A stretch of 64,000 nt of DNA from CAIYUC01 sp963682005. GTDB taxonomy: Bacteria > Bacteroidota > Bacteroidia > Bacteroidales > FEN-979. The position numbers and the translations under genes were made by a program. Positions 27,124 to 35,708 of the stretch are shown here, piece after piece; within the stretch, counting starts at the first letter, position 1, and every line of letters begins with the position of its first letter. The notes beneath the pieces were generated by a model that saw only the letters and a program-made list of their open reading frames with translations, was not told the DNA's origin and made no database searches. The stretch is from positions 124,001 to 188,000 of the forward strand of contig OY820914.1 in NCBI GenBank assembly GCA_963682005.1. Reading direction: 5' to 3'.

Positions 27124-28005
27124 TTAGAATATTTTTCTTTTTTTGAACCAAAAATAAATCATTAAACAAATCAGAATCATCATCGACCAGGCAAATAAAT
27201 AGCCATATTCCCAACGAAGTTCTGGCATAAAATCAAAATTCATCCCATAAACACCAACTAAAAAGGTCAACGGTAAGAAAAATACAGAAAAAATAGTGAG
27301 CAATTTTATAACATCATTATTCTTTTTGGCAGTAACTGACAGGAACGTATTCATCAAATTATTCGCATCTTCAGCTACTTCATCATAGATAAGTATGAGA
27401 CTTAATATTTTATCTTTTACGTCCTGCAAGGCTGTTTTTGACTCATCGTCAACAATTATTTTATTTACAACATCCTGTGAAATCATTAATAGTTTTTTGC
27501 TGATGCGTGTTTGTGATTTTTGAAAATACAGATCTTCCAGCGAAATTTTTGTATAATCCTTTAAAAAAAAAGCTTTCTCAACATCATCTATTCTATTGCT
27601 GTGCCATATTGATGGTTGAATAAAGGTTTGCACCATTTTGTTTATAATAAATATAAGCAACTGATTTGAATTATTAAACCTCTGATCAATATCTTCAAGG
27701 AAATCAAAATTTGATCTGTGAATGGTAATTACTTTTTTGTCATTATAGAAAAAAGCTATTTTATTGGTTAGTTCTTTAATCGTAGAGAATTTATCATTGT
27801 TCCCTGCAACGTAAGCTCTTAATATGACAAAATTATAATCCGGCAGTTTTTCAAATTTAGGCAAATGGCCGTGCTCCAAACTGTCTAAGATCTGAAAGTA
27901 ATCCAGCTTATATTCATCTGCTATTTTCTCAAGTTGATCTTGCTGAGGTTGGACAATGTCAATCCATTTAAAATTATCGTATAACGTTTCATTAATATTC
28001 TCCAT
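27124..28005 (-). CDS. corA: CorA-family divalent metal ion transporter
   Basis: A 293-residue inner-membrane Mg2+/Co2+ channel of the CorA family. The N-terminal cytoplasmic alpha/beta domain and long helix are followed by two C-terminal membrane helices. The first ends in the signature YGMNF (about residue 258), the selectivity loop of the family, and the protein ends in a basic tail KKRKIF. The gene is AT-rich and stands alone between repeat regions. Confidence 0.93.
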   Translation of the reverse strand: MENINETLYDNFKWIDIVQPQQDQLEKIADEYKLDYFQILDSLEHGHLPKFEKLPDYNFVILRAYVAGNNDKFSTIKELTNKIAFFYNDKKVITIHRSNFDFLEDIDQRFNNSNQLLIFIINKMVQTFIQPSIWHSNRIDDVEKAFFLKDYTKISLEDLYFQKSQTRISKKLLMISQDVVNKIIVDDESKTALQDVKDKILSLILIYDEVAEDANNLMNTFLSVTAKKNNDVIKLLTIFSVFFLPLTFLVGVYGMNFDFMPELRWEYGYLFAWSMMILICLMIYFWFKKRKIF

Positions 28006-28146
28006 AAAATTCAGTCTTGGCTATTATCAGAGGGGAAAATTACGAATTACGTCCCGCTTTCGCGGGGATGACGGTGGCGCGAAGCCCGAAGCCCGAAGCG
28101 CGAAGCTCGTGGCCCGAAGACTGCCGACTACCGACTACCGGCTCCT

Positions 28147-28974
28147 TTATCCTTTTACCAGTTTCCTTACTTCCACAAAATTATTGCCTGCCAGTTTTAA
28201 AACATAAACCCCGGGAGGAAGGGTGGTGATATCTATTTGCGTTGCAGGTTCAGTGATCCTGCGGCTCATGAACAGCTGTCCGCCTGTGTTCAGGATCATT
28301 AACGTGCCTTTGGCAGATGCGGTGACAGTTATGGTGGCATATGAAGGATTTGGGTAAATCCGAAATCCATTTCCGAAGGCCGCATTCTCATCGATTCCTA
28401 CACCACAATCCTCCGCCACCTCATCCGGGCTGTTGCAACCTGTTGCATTGTTCTCAATCCAGGCAAATCCGGGACCGGTTAGATAGCTGCAAATACTTTG
28501 TACTGCACAATCCGACAATGTATCATTATCGGTAATCCAGATCATTCCGTCTAAGGAAATCACATTTTCCAGGCCTGTTAGACTGGCCAGTGACCTGTTG
28601 AACCGTAACGAAAGACCATAAAGAGATGTCAGGTTTTCTAATCCGGCTAAACTGGTCAGGGAGTCGTTGTTTTGAATGATCAGACTTTCTCCGATGGAGG
28701 TCAGGTTTTCGAGTCCTGACAGGCTGGACAAAACGTCGGCATAAATTGAAAGGGTTCCCCCGATTGAAGTCAAAACACTCAACCCGTTCAGGTTCGTTAT
28801 GTCGAAGGCGTTGATTGTTACATTTCCGCCAATTGCAGTACAACCCGGGTAATTGGTCTGAAAACTGTCAATTTCAGATTGCCAGTTGAATACGATGCCT
28901 TGCGGCAAGCAAGTCTGTGTTCTTGCACTGTTCATCGCCAGCAGTGCAACCAGGAGTATGTAAGTTTTTTTCAT
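28147..28974 (-). CDS. T9SS-secreted leucine-rich (receptor L-like) protein
   Basis: About 275 residues from the ATG at 28974 (MKKTYILLVALLAMN signal peptide); ATGs at 28980, 28983 and 29022 are possible. The mature part has about six repeats of the form L-x-x-L-x-x-L-T-S-I-G-x-x-L, typical of bacterial receptor-L/LRR surface proteins. A short disulphide-type segment follows (CAVQSICSYL ... NATGCNS). The C-terminal ~80 residues are a T9SS type A sorting domain (YPNPS ... LPPGVYVLKLAG ... VRKLVKG). It should be exported and attached to the surface or released; the ligand is unknown. Confidence 0.88.
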   Translation of the reverse strand: MKKTYILLVALLAMNSARTQTCLPQGIVFNWQSEIDSFQTNYPGCTAIGGNVTINAFDITNLNGLSVLTSIGGTLSIYADVLSSLSGLENLTSIGESLIIQNNDSLTSLAGLENLTSLYGLSLRFNRSLASLTGLENVISLDGMIWITDNDTLSDCAVQSICSYLTGPGFAWIENNATGCNSPDEVAEDCGVGIDENAAFGNGFRIYPNPSYATITVTASAKGTLMILNTGGQLFMSRRITEPATQIDITTLPPGVYVLKLAGNNFVEVRKLVKG

Positions 28975-29026
28975 GTTCATCATCCAGCATTGTTCTGTTG
29001 AAGTTGCAAGCATTTTTTCCATCGTA

Positions 29027-29713
29027 TCATTTTAATTCAATCTTTTGATCTTGAACCGGAATCAGTATTTTTTCCTTGTTTTGATTATTGATGTTTTGAT
29101 TGTTTCGATGATGACAGATAATGACCTTTTTGGTGTCAATCTTTAAATTTCTTTTGTTGGCATCCACGATCACCCAGGTGGGGGCGATGACCATGTCAAG
29201 ATTCTTCATTTTGCAGAGGGTATCAGCGGTTTCTGCATCGCCGGAGATAAAGATCCGTTTGCCGTTCCATTCAACCAGGTAGGAATTGTTTTTAAATGAA
29301 AAACCATGCCTGGTCTTGAATTCTGAAATAAAAAAACCCGGTATGGAATCATTTAGTGCTTTCAATGTATATTTCCGCTTTGCTGATAAATATAGTGTAA
29401 CAGGCCAGGGTCCGTAGAGCTTCTGATTTGTCTTTTTAAATAATTTTTTGCTGTAATGGTCAGAATGTCCATGTGTAAATAAGAAAATTGAGTGCGTATG
29501 AATGCTGTCTAACAATCTGACGTCATAGGTCATGTAATCATGAGCACCTGATTTGTAAGGGAAGTCAACATACATATTGACTTTCCCGTCCGACATGAAA
29601 AATCCGCAATTTCCGAGAAAGGTAATTTCAATGCCTCCAGGTTGAGCCAGTGACAAGAAAGAAACCAGGCTGACGATGACAGTCAGAATAATCTTAAACG
29701 GCACAAATTTCAT
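29027..29713 (-). CDS. Exported metallo-beta-lactamase-fold hydrolase
   Basis: 228 residues. An N-terminal signal peptide (about residues 1-23, ending SLAQ) is followed by an MBL fold with the metal motif H81-x-H83-x-D85-H86 (THGHSDH). A second ligand candidate is D in ISGDAET (about residue 157), and a histidine pair lies in VIICHHRN. The layout resembles the UlaG/RomA-like branch. Substrate unknown; it probably acts in the periplasm. It lies 52 bases upstream of the LRR gene on the same strand. Confidence 0.82.
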   Translation of the reverse strand: MKFVPFKIILTVIVSLVSFLSLAQPGGIEITFLGNCGFFMSDGKVNMYVDFPYKSGAHDYMTYDVRLLDSIHTHSIFLFTHGHSDHYSKKLFKKTNQKLYGPWPVTLYLSAKRKYTLKALNDSIPGFFISEFKTRHGFSFKNNSYLVEWNGKRIFISGDAETADTLCKMKNLDMVIAPTWVIVDANKRNLKIDTKKVIICHHRNNQNINNQNKEKILIPVQDQKIELK

Positions 29714-29797
29714 GGAGCCTTTTACTTTTGTTTAATAATCTTCAACACTTTCACTCTATCATCACTCATTATGGCAGCATAATACAGACCGATGAAA

Positions 29798-30076
29798 TTA
29801 CTTATCCTGATCCCCAATTTCCCTGATCTTCAAATTCTTTTTCCAGATTGCAAAATTGACAACCAGTATCAAAACAACGGGTGCCGTGATATCATAACTC
29901 GTCTGTAATCTTAAAAAGAGGCATATCACGAGAAATACATTCCCCAGGATCCAGAATAAATTTACAATCCATTTGCTTTTCGGATGTTTGGTCAGATCAT
30001 AGGTATAGCTTAATGCGACCATACTCACTATTGCCCCAATTCCCATACTGATCTTGTAAAGTAAAGCAGTGTCCAT
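29798..30076 (-). CDS. Small three-helix membrane protein
   Basis: 92 residues with membrane helices at about 5-25, 35-55 and 62-82, and short charged loops (DLTKHPKSKW). The family is not recognised. It lies 84 bases upstream of the MBL-fold gene on the same strand and may share its transcript. Confidence 0.6.
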   Translation of the reverse strand: MDTALLYKISMGIGAIVSMVALSYTYDLTKHPKSKWIVNLFWILGNVFLVICLFLRLQTSYDITAPVVLILVVNFAIWKKNLKIREIGDQDK

Positions 30077-30284
30077 AAGCGCTTCAATTTTAAAAAATAA
30101 AAACTATTTGCTTTTTCTTCTCTACTCATTTTAAAAAGTCTAACCCTGGTTCTTAATCTGGCGTACAGGAAGAATGACTAAATACCAAGTTTATTGCCAT
30201 CAACCTGACTTATCCATAAGTAAAATTAAAAATAATACATATGCAATTCAAATTTGTCAGAAAAAAAAATAGAAAACTGCCGAC

Positions 30285-30560
30285 TGCCGACTGCAAACTG
30301 CCAACTTTTTTCCTGGTAAATTGTTTTTTCCTCAAGCCGGAAGGCCTCGTCGCCCCACCGCAACTGTGCCTGGGGCGTCCAGTTTTCCATCCTTACCGTG
30401 CTGGTATGGGCCCCAGTCAAGGTTGCTCCTGTGGCGACTGTAATTATTCCCGCATCCTGTTTCTTCCCTTAAAGCCGGAAAGCAGTGAAAGGTGAAGGAA
30501 TAAGCAGATCTGTGAACATCCGTGTTCGCCGGAGGCGATCTGTTTTATTCGTGTTCTAAT
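30285..30560. repeat. Dispersed partial copy of the ~390-bp repeat (core only)
   Basis: The core with ggaaggcctcgtcgcc is nearly identical to the array units at 20340-20520. The ends differ from the array copies, so the core itself may be the moving or conserved unit. Confidence 0.8.
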
Positions 30561-30621
30561 AAAATGCCGGAATAATGAATTGCCAACTGCCGACTGCCGA
30601 CTGCATCCTGCCTGCTACCGC

Positions 30622-30649
30622 AAAAAAAAGATGCCGGCTTTCACCGGCA
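30622..30649 (-). terminator. Rho-independent terminator of the PKD gene
   Basis: On the minus strand a 6-bp stem (tgccgg/ccggca) with a 6-base loop is followed by two bases and eight T. It lies about 200 bases downstream of the stop at 30851. Confidence 0.6.
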
Positions 30650-30850
30650 CCTCCGAATCAAATTCAGATTATAAATGTTTAGTCCCCTTCGAAAAATCGT
30701 TTTTCTTTTTTTTACCGCCAAGACGCAAAGACGCTAATGGTTTGAAATCATCCTTGCATTTTTTAGCGCCTTAGCGCCTTAGCGGTGAAAGAGGCTCTTC
30801 TGCGCGGACTCAATTAATGATTTTCAAATTGAATCCTGATCGCCTGATCA

Positions 30851-33139
30851 CTACTTCACAATAAACTTCCTCACAAGCGTTCCGCCGTCGTCTGTTATCA
30901 TGCGGAGATAATAACATCCTGAAGCTAACCGGGAGGTTTGCAGACTGATGTTGTTCTCTCCTTTTATTGCTTTCACGGTGCTGGTGCTTACAACCTGGCC
31001 TGTCAGATCGTAAATGTTGAATGTCAGGTTCAGGTTGCTGGTTGCATTAACGGTGATCGTTCCATTTTCCCTGACCGGGTTCGGCCAGATGGAACTGACG
31101 GATGAAATGTTCTGTGGCAGGTTGTCATTGATCCCATAAATAATATTGCTGCCTGTCATACTGAACTCCACCGAAGCTGTCTGGGTTGCTGCATCAAGGG
31201 TTATCACAGCGGGAGTGGTGGTTTTACCAATCACTTCCGGGTAGATCTTATAGGTTCCGAAATCAATGTTTGCAAAGCTGAACCTCCCGTTGATGTCGGT
31301 GGTTGTATATCCAAGGACTGAACCTGCCTGGTCCAGCAGCAGAACTTCAACATCCGGTGCGGGTGTCCCGCTTGCATTCACCTTTGTTCCTTCGGTGACC
31401 TGGCCTTCGATCGTACCGCTTCCCAGGTCTATACCTCCAGCCGGGATCAGGCTGATGTTGTAAGGATTAGCGGGTTGTCCAAGTGTAATGATGCTGGCAC
31501 CTGCCCAGTTCACTGCCTGCTCATAATAGGTAGGTACATAATCATTATAGTAAACGGAATTCGGGTTAAGTTCTGCTTTCAGGTAGTAGTTACCCTCTTC
31601 AACGTTCCCGAAGACATAGAAACCGACAGAATCGCTGATCTCGACAGTGGAAATGAGCGTGATCACTCCTTCAGCACTTTTCCAGAGCTGAACATGCCCG
31701 TGATCGATCATTGAATTTCCGGTGGATATCGTTCCATACAGCTCATGAATATTGGGGTTTACAAGAGTGATCTCAATAGTTCGCGTCCAGGCACAACCTG
31801 TTGAATCGACTGTATAAAGCATAATCGAATATGTCCCATATTCAGCGAACGTATAGGTTACATATTGTCCGATGATCGTATCATTGACGGGATTGCCAAT
31901 GATCCATGTATATACCGTCGGATAGGTGCTGTTGGTGCCTCCTGAGAATGCTACGGTCAGTTCGTTTGCCTGGTAACCGATATGGTTTTCGCAGTTTACG
32001 GGAATCCCTGTAACCTGGATCTCATGACAAACCTGGTCCTGGCAACTGTCGCCGCTGATGGTGAGGCAAACCATATAAACGCCCGGTGCAGTGAAAACAT
32101 GATGCGGATCCTGGGTATGGGCGGTATTGTTGTTTCCGGATGCAGGATCACCGAAATCCCATGTAAGGGTTGTGAAATTCCCTGTCGACTGGCTCCAGAA
32201 ATGCCAGCTTAAAGAATAATTATTGCTGTCGGCGTAGGAAACGAATTCTGCATGGCATTCAACAGGAGGTTCTCCAACCTGGATCTCATTGCAGGTCTGG
32301 TCCTGGCAGCTGTCACCGAAAATGGTCAGGCAAACCGTATATAGTCCATTTGCGGCGAAGATGTGCGTTGGATTCAATACACTCGAAGTATTGTTGACTC
32401 CTGATGCCGGGTCACCGAAATTCCACAGGACCTGGTTATAGCCTCCCGTTGACTGATTGATGAACGTATAGGCTATCTGGCCTCCGAGTGAGTCGGGGTA
32501 TGCATAAAATTCGGCATTGCAACCTGCGGGTGGTCCGGTTACGGCAATGGTTTCGCAATAGGTATCCGTACAGCCGGTGCTGTTGGTTATCGTAAGGCAT
32601 ACGGTATAAGTCCCGGGTCCGGGGAATGTATGGAAGGGTTCTTCGCCGTCGCCGTTGGGCGATCCGTCTCCCCAGCTCCATACCCTGGAAACGATGATGC
32701 CTCCCGGGGCGCTGGTATCATAAAAATGGAATGAATAAAGATCGTTTGCAGGATAAAAAGCAAAACCGGCTGAGCATCCCGGAACTCCGTCGCAGATGAT
32801 AAAATCTGCCACGATCGGGCTGTTGTTGCTGTATACTGTCTGCAGATGCTGGATGTTCATACAATCATATGTATAAACAAAAAATGTAATGACGACACCA
32901 CCTGGAACATTCGGGATGGAGCAGTCATACATTCCATTCATGCTCGTCATGCGCGTGGCATAGAAGAAGAACCCGGCCGGATTGCTGCTGTCGGCCATGA
33001 TGGTCACTTCATGATTGGGGATGACAAATCCGGTGGAATCGGAGGTAATGGTACCGCTGATGTCAACCGTGATCGCGTTCACATTTGCAGCCATGAGCAG
33101 GCTCATTACTACGATCAGTAACATGGTAAACTTTTTCAT
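30851..33139 (-). CDS. T9SS-secreted PKD-repeat surface protein
   Basis: About 762 residues from the ATG at 33139 (MKKFTMLLIVVMSLLMAANVNA signal peptide); an ATG at 33172 adds 11 residues. A first domain (about 25-125) resembles a carboxypeptidase-regulatory-like fold. Three PKD domains follow near residues 130-390, each with a W(S/N/D)(W/F)GD motif and the ending YTVCLTI/YMVCLTI, then a divergent fourth PKD. A second regulatory-like Ig domain (GQVTEGT ... DINGRFSFANI) lies near 580-650. A T9SS type A sorting domain (WPNPVREN ... LASGCYYLRMI ... LVRKFIVK) closes the protein. It is likely surface-attached and adhesive or carbohydrate-linked; no enzyme domain was seen. It shares the layout of the gene at 33479. 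Confidence 0.9.
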   Translation of the reverse strand: MKKFTMLLIVVMSLLMAANVNAITVDISGTITSDSTGFVIPNHEVTIMADSSNPAGFFFYATRMTSMNGMYDCSIPNVPGGVVITFFVYTYDCMNIQHLQTVYSNNSPIVADFIICDGVPGCSAGFAFYPANDLYSFHFYDTSAPGGIIVSRVWSWGDGSPNGDGEEPFHTFPGPGTYTVCLTITNSTGCTDTYCETIAVTGPPAGCNAEFYAYPDSLGGQIAYTFINQSTGGYNQVLWNFGDPASGVNNTSSVLNPTHIFAANGLYTVCLTIFGDSCQDQTCNEIQVGEPPVECHAEFVSYADSNNYSLSWHFWSQSTGNFTTLTWDFGDPASGNNNTAHTQDPHHVFTAPGVYMVCLTISGDSCQDQVCHEIQVTGIPVNCENHIGYQANELTVAFSGGTNSTYPTVYTWIIGNPVNDTIIGQYVTYTFAEYGTYSIMLYTVDSTGCAWTRTIEITLVNPNIHELYGTISTGNSMIDHGHVQLWKSAEGVITLISTVEISDSVGFYVFGNVEEGNYYLKAELNPNSVYYNDYVPTYYEQAVNWAGASIITLGQPANPYNISLIPAGGIDLGSGTIEGQVTEGTKVNASGTPAPDVEVLLLDQAGSVLGYTTTDINGRFSFANIDFGTYKIYPEVIGKTTTPAVITLDAATQTASVEFSMTGSNIIYGINDNLPQNISSVSSIWPNPVRENGTITVNATSNLNLTFNIYDLTGQVVSTSTVKAIKGENNISLQTSRLASGCYYLRMITDDGGTLVRKFIVK

Positions 33140-33478
33140 GGTATTGGATTTTAAGGGGTTAAATTTAATCAAAAATGCTTCTGTATCTTTAAAATTCTTT
33201 TCTATCCCTGTTTGCCTGTCCCCGGTTGCGAGGTCCCCGCTTGCGCGGTTCCCGCGTATGGGGATCCGGCTAACGAGGTCCCCGCTTGCACGGTTCCCGC
33301 GTAGGGGATCCGGCTAACGAGGTCCCCGCTTGCGCGGGGACTTGGAAAAGGTCCCCGCTTTCGCGGGGACTTGGTGGTTTTCCTTCCCTCCGCATTTCCC
33401 ATCCGGTAAAACAGGAATTATACAGCAGCGGGGTTCTGAATATAAGACAGGGATTTTTTAAATGGTTGCCTGGCAGGA
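33140..33478. repeat. Intergenic GC-rich direct repeats and palindromes
   Basis: At about 33228-33375 a ~45-bp unit (gaggtccccgcttgcgcgg ... gatccggctaac) occurs twice in full and once in part. It ends in palindromes of the ccccgctttcgcgggg type. At 33436-33478 lies a bipartite motif shared with 37934-37978. No gene is seen. Confidence 0.75.
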
Positions 33479-35707
33479 TCAGATTTTAATGAATTTCCTG
33501 ACCGCCACATGACGTCCGTCACTGGTCCGGATCATAAGGATGTACATTCCCTGCTTCAGCTGATCGGTGGCGATCCGGATCGTACCGGGTGCTGATGACA
33601 GCATGTAAATGAGGGATCTTATGCAAATGCCGGTTGAACTGTAAATTTCAACCGGGATCTTTTCGCCTGTGCTTGCTGCAATGTCGATGAAGATCTCCGC
33701 TGAAACGGGGTTCGGATATACGGATCCGGCAAATTCTCCCGGAGGTATTCCATTATCCTTCATTCCCGGGCTCAGAGGCTTCAGATGGGTGTCGAGCCGG
33801 TAAAGGTTGCTGTCGGCCAGCGTGATCAGGGTGGCGTCCTCTTCGAGGAGTGCTTCAGGGTACCAGGTTGGCATGTAATTCTGAAAATGAACAGATGTTA
33901 CTTTCAGTGACACTTTTATTGCATATATCCCTTCCCTGACCCGGGGAAAGGTAAAATACCCAAGACTGGTAAATTCATTGGAATCGGCAAGGATCATGGA
34001 TCTGTTCTGAAAACTGTACAGGTATGCTATCCCGGTATCTCCGGTACTGACAGGGTTATTGATGGGGAACAGGCCTGCGTAGACATGGCCTCCGAGTGCA
34101 AAATACCTGTAAGCCCCGATCTCCTGGCAGAGGGAATCAGCACACAGGACAACACCGGAATCAACTTTCATGATCTTCAGGCATACCTGGTAGTCTGCGC
34201 TGGACTGGTACTGGTGAACAGGTGATTCCTGGCCGGAGGTTGTCCCGTCACCAAATGTCCACAGTCGTTGATTATACTCACCTGTTGACTGGTTTGTAAA
34301 GAGGAAGGTGCGGTCATTCACATTTCCCTGTACCTGGGATGCAAATGCAGCATGACATTCGACAGGTGCATCAAAATGGAAGGTCATGCAGGTATCATTG
34401 GTGCAATTATTCCCTGAAATGGTAAGGCAAACCATGAAATCACCCGGAGCGGAAAAGACATGTGAAGGATTTGCCGTGGCAGCAGTGTTATTGCTTCCTG
34501 AAGCCGGATCACCGAAATTCCATGAGCGGGTAGAATAGCTGCCCGTAGATTGATCGGTGAAAAGCAAGGTCCTGTCATAAATATTACCCTGGACCTGTGA
34601 TGAAAATTCAGCATGGCAGGCAACGGGGGCTTCAACATGAATGGTCATGCAGGTATCATCGGTACAGTTACTTCCAGTGATGGTAAGGCAAACAATAAAA
34701 TCGCCGGAGGAGGTGAAGGTATGTGGCGGATCGGCCGTCGTCGCTGAATTATTGTTTCCTGAAGCCGGATCGCCGAAATTCCATAAGCGGGAATTAAAGC
34801 TTCCAACGGACTGATCGGTGAAATGCCATACAAACGAACCGGCCAGTGTATCAGCAGATGCAATGAAGGCCGCATGGCAATCGGGCGGAGGTTCGTTTAT
34901 CGTGATCACCACGCAGGTTGTATCGAAACACCCGGTCCCGGTTCCTATGGTGAGGCAAACGGTAAAAAGTCCGGAAGAGGAATACAGATGGGTGGGATTT
35001 TGAGATGTCGATGTGTTGTTCGTTCCGGAGCCAGGATCCCCGAAATCCCAGTGCCAGGATATGATCTCACCGGCTGGTGTGCTTGTATCGATGAAATTGA
35101 TCATGTAAGTACTGCCGGAATCGGGCTGGCTGATAAAAGCCGCATTGCAGACCGGTGGCGTATTGAAGCAGATCACAAAATCCCGTACAACAGTTGTTTC
35201 GTTACTGGTGAAGTATTCGGTCAGGAGGGCGTTCTGGCAGTCGCGTGTAAGCACAAAAAACTGAATGACAATGCCGGTATCGGGAACATTGGGAATGGTA
35301 CAATCGTAAGACCCGTTTGCATCGGTAAAGCGGGTCTGATTAAAAATGAATCCAGGTGGATTTGTGCTGTCAACCCTGATGATCACTTCATGGTTAGGAA
35401 CAGGCATGCCGGTTCCCTCCGTTGTAATGGTTCCGCTGACATTAATGGTTGAGGCCAGCATCGGCAGGGTTGCAAATACCAGGAACAAGGAGGTAATCAC
35501 CCCCATGAGTGCGGATTTGAACCTGGAGGAACCAGGGACCCTGTCAGAGTCCGTGACCCTGTCAGAGTCCGTGATCCTGTCAGGGTCCATGACCCTGTCA
35601 GAGTCCGTGATCCTGTCAGAGTCTGTGACCCTATCAGAGTCTGTGACCCTGTCAGGGTCCATGACCCTGACAGGGTCGAAAATCCAATATCTTTTTATTC
35701 TGATCAT
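33479..35707 (-). CDS. T9SS-secreted PKD-repeat protein with repeat-encoded N-terminal extension
   Basis: The frame starts at an ATG at 35707, one base after the stop of the upstream gene, which suggests coupled translation. It also has an ATG at 35722 and an internal ATG at 35506 directly before the signal peptide (MGVITSLFLVFATLPMLAS). If the coupled start is used, the ~67 residues before the signal peptide consist mostly of the hexapeptide (T/M)D(S/P)DR(V/I), encoded by 18-bp repeats. The mature part has a regulatory-like domain, four PKD domains (W-x-F-GD motifs near residues 154, 245, 332 and 417 from the internal start) and a T9SS sorting domain (YPNPVSAE ... LKQGMYILMI ... VRKFIKI). 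It is probably the secreted product controlled by the sigma factor at 37345. Confidence 0.85.
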   Translation of the reverse strand: MIRIKRYWIFDPVRVMDPDRVTDSDRVTDSDRITDSDRVMDPDRITDSDRVTDSDRVPGSSRFKSALMGVITSLFLVFATLPMLASTINVSGTITTEGTGMPVPNHEVIIRVDSTNPPGFIFNQTRFTDANGSYDCTIPNVPDTGIVIQFFVLTRDCQNALLTEYFTSNETTVVRDFVICFNTPPVCNAAFISQPDSGSTYMINFIDTSTPAGEIISWHWDFGDPGSGTNNTSTSQNPTHLYSSSGLFTVCLTIGTGTGCFDTTCVVITINEPPPDCHAAFIASADTLAGSFVWHFTDQSVGSFNSRLWNFGDPASGNNNSATTADPPHTFTSSGDFIVCLTITGSNCTDDTCMTIHVEAPVACHAEFSSQVQGNIYDRTLLFTDQSTGSYSTRSWNFGDPASGSNNTAATANPSHVFSAPGDFMVCLTISGNNCTNDTCMTFHFDAPVECHAAFASQVQGNVNDRTFLFTNQSTGEYNQRLWTFGDGTTSGQESPVHQYQSSADYQVCLKIMKVDSGVVLCADSLCQEIGAYRYFALGGHVYAGLFPINNPVSTGDTGIAYLYSFQNRSMILADSNEFTSLGYFTFPRVREGIYAIKVSLKVTSVHFQNYMPTWYPEALLEEDATLITLADSNLYRLDTHLKPLSPGMKDNGIPPGEFAGSVYPNPVSAEIFIDIAASTGEKIPVEIYSSTGICIRSLIYMLSSAPGTIRIATDQLKQGMYILMIRTSDGRHVAVRKFIKI
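35533..35678. repeat. 18-bp tandem repeat (gtgaccctgtcagagtcc)
   Basis: About eight copies, each nearly self-complementary around ccctgtcaggg. On the minus strand it encodes a hexapeptide in the N-terminal extension of the PKD protein. Because 18 is a multiple of three, copy-number change would keep the frame. Confidence 0.9.
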
Positions 35708-35708
35708 A

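Larger units (their letters stand above)
30077..30850. other. Intergenic region with a partial ~390-bp repeat and a terminator
   Basis: 30285-30560 holds the heptamers and full core of the ~390-bp repeat but lacks its leading attacg module. Further heptamers lie at 30585-30605, then the terminator hairpin. A stretch with agacgcaa and cgccttag octamers covers 30715-30790. No gene is seen. Confidence 0.7.
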
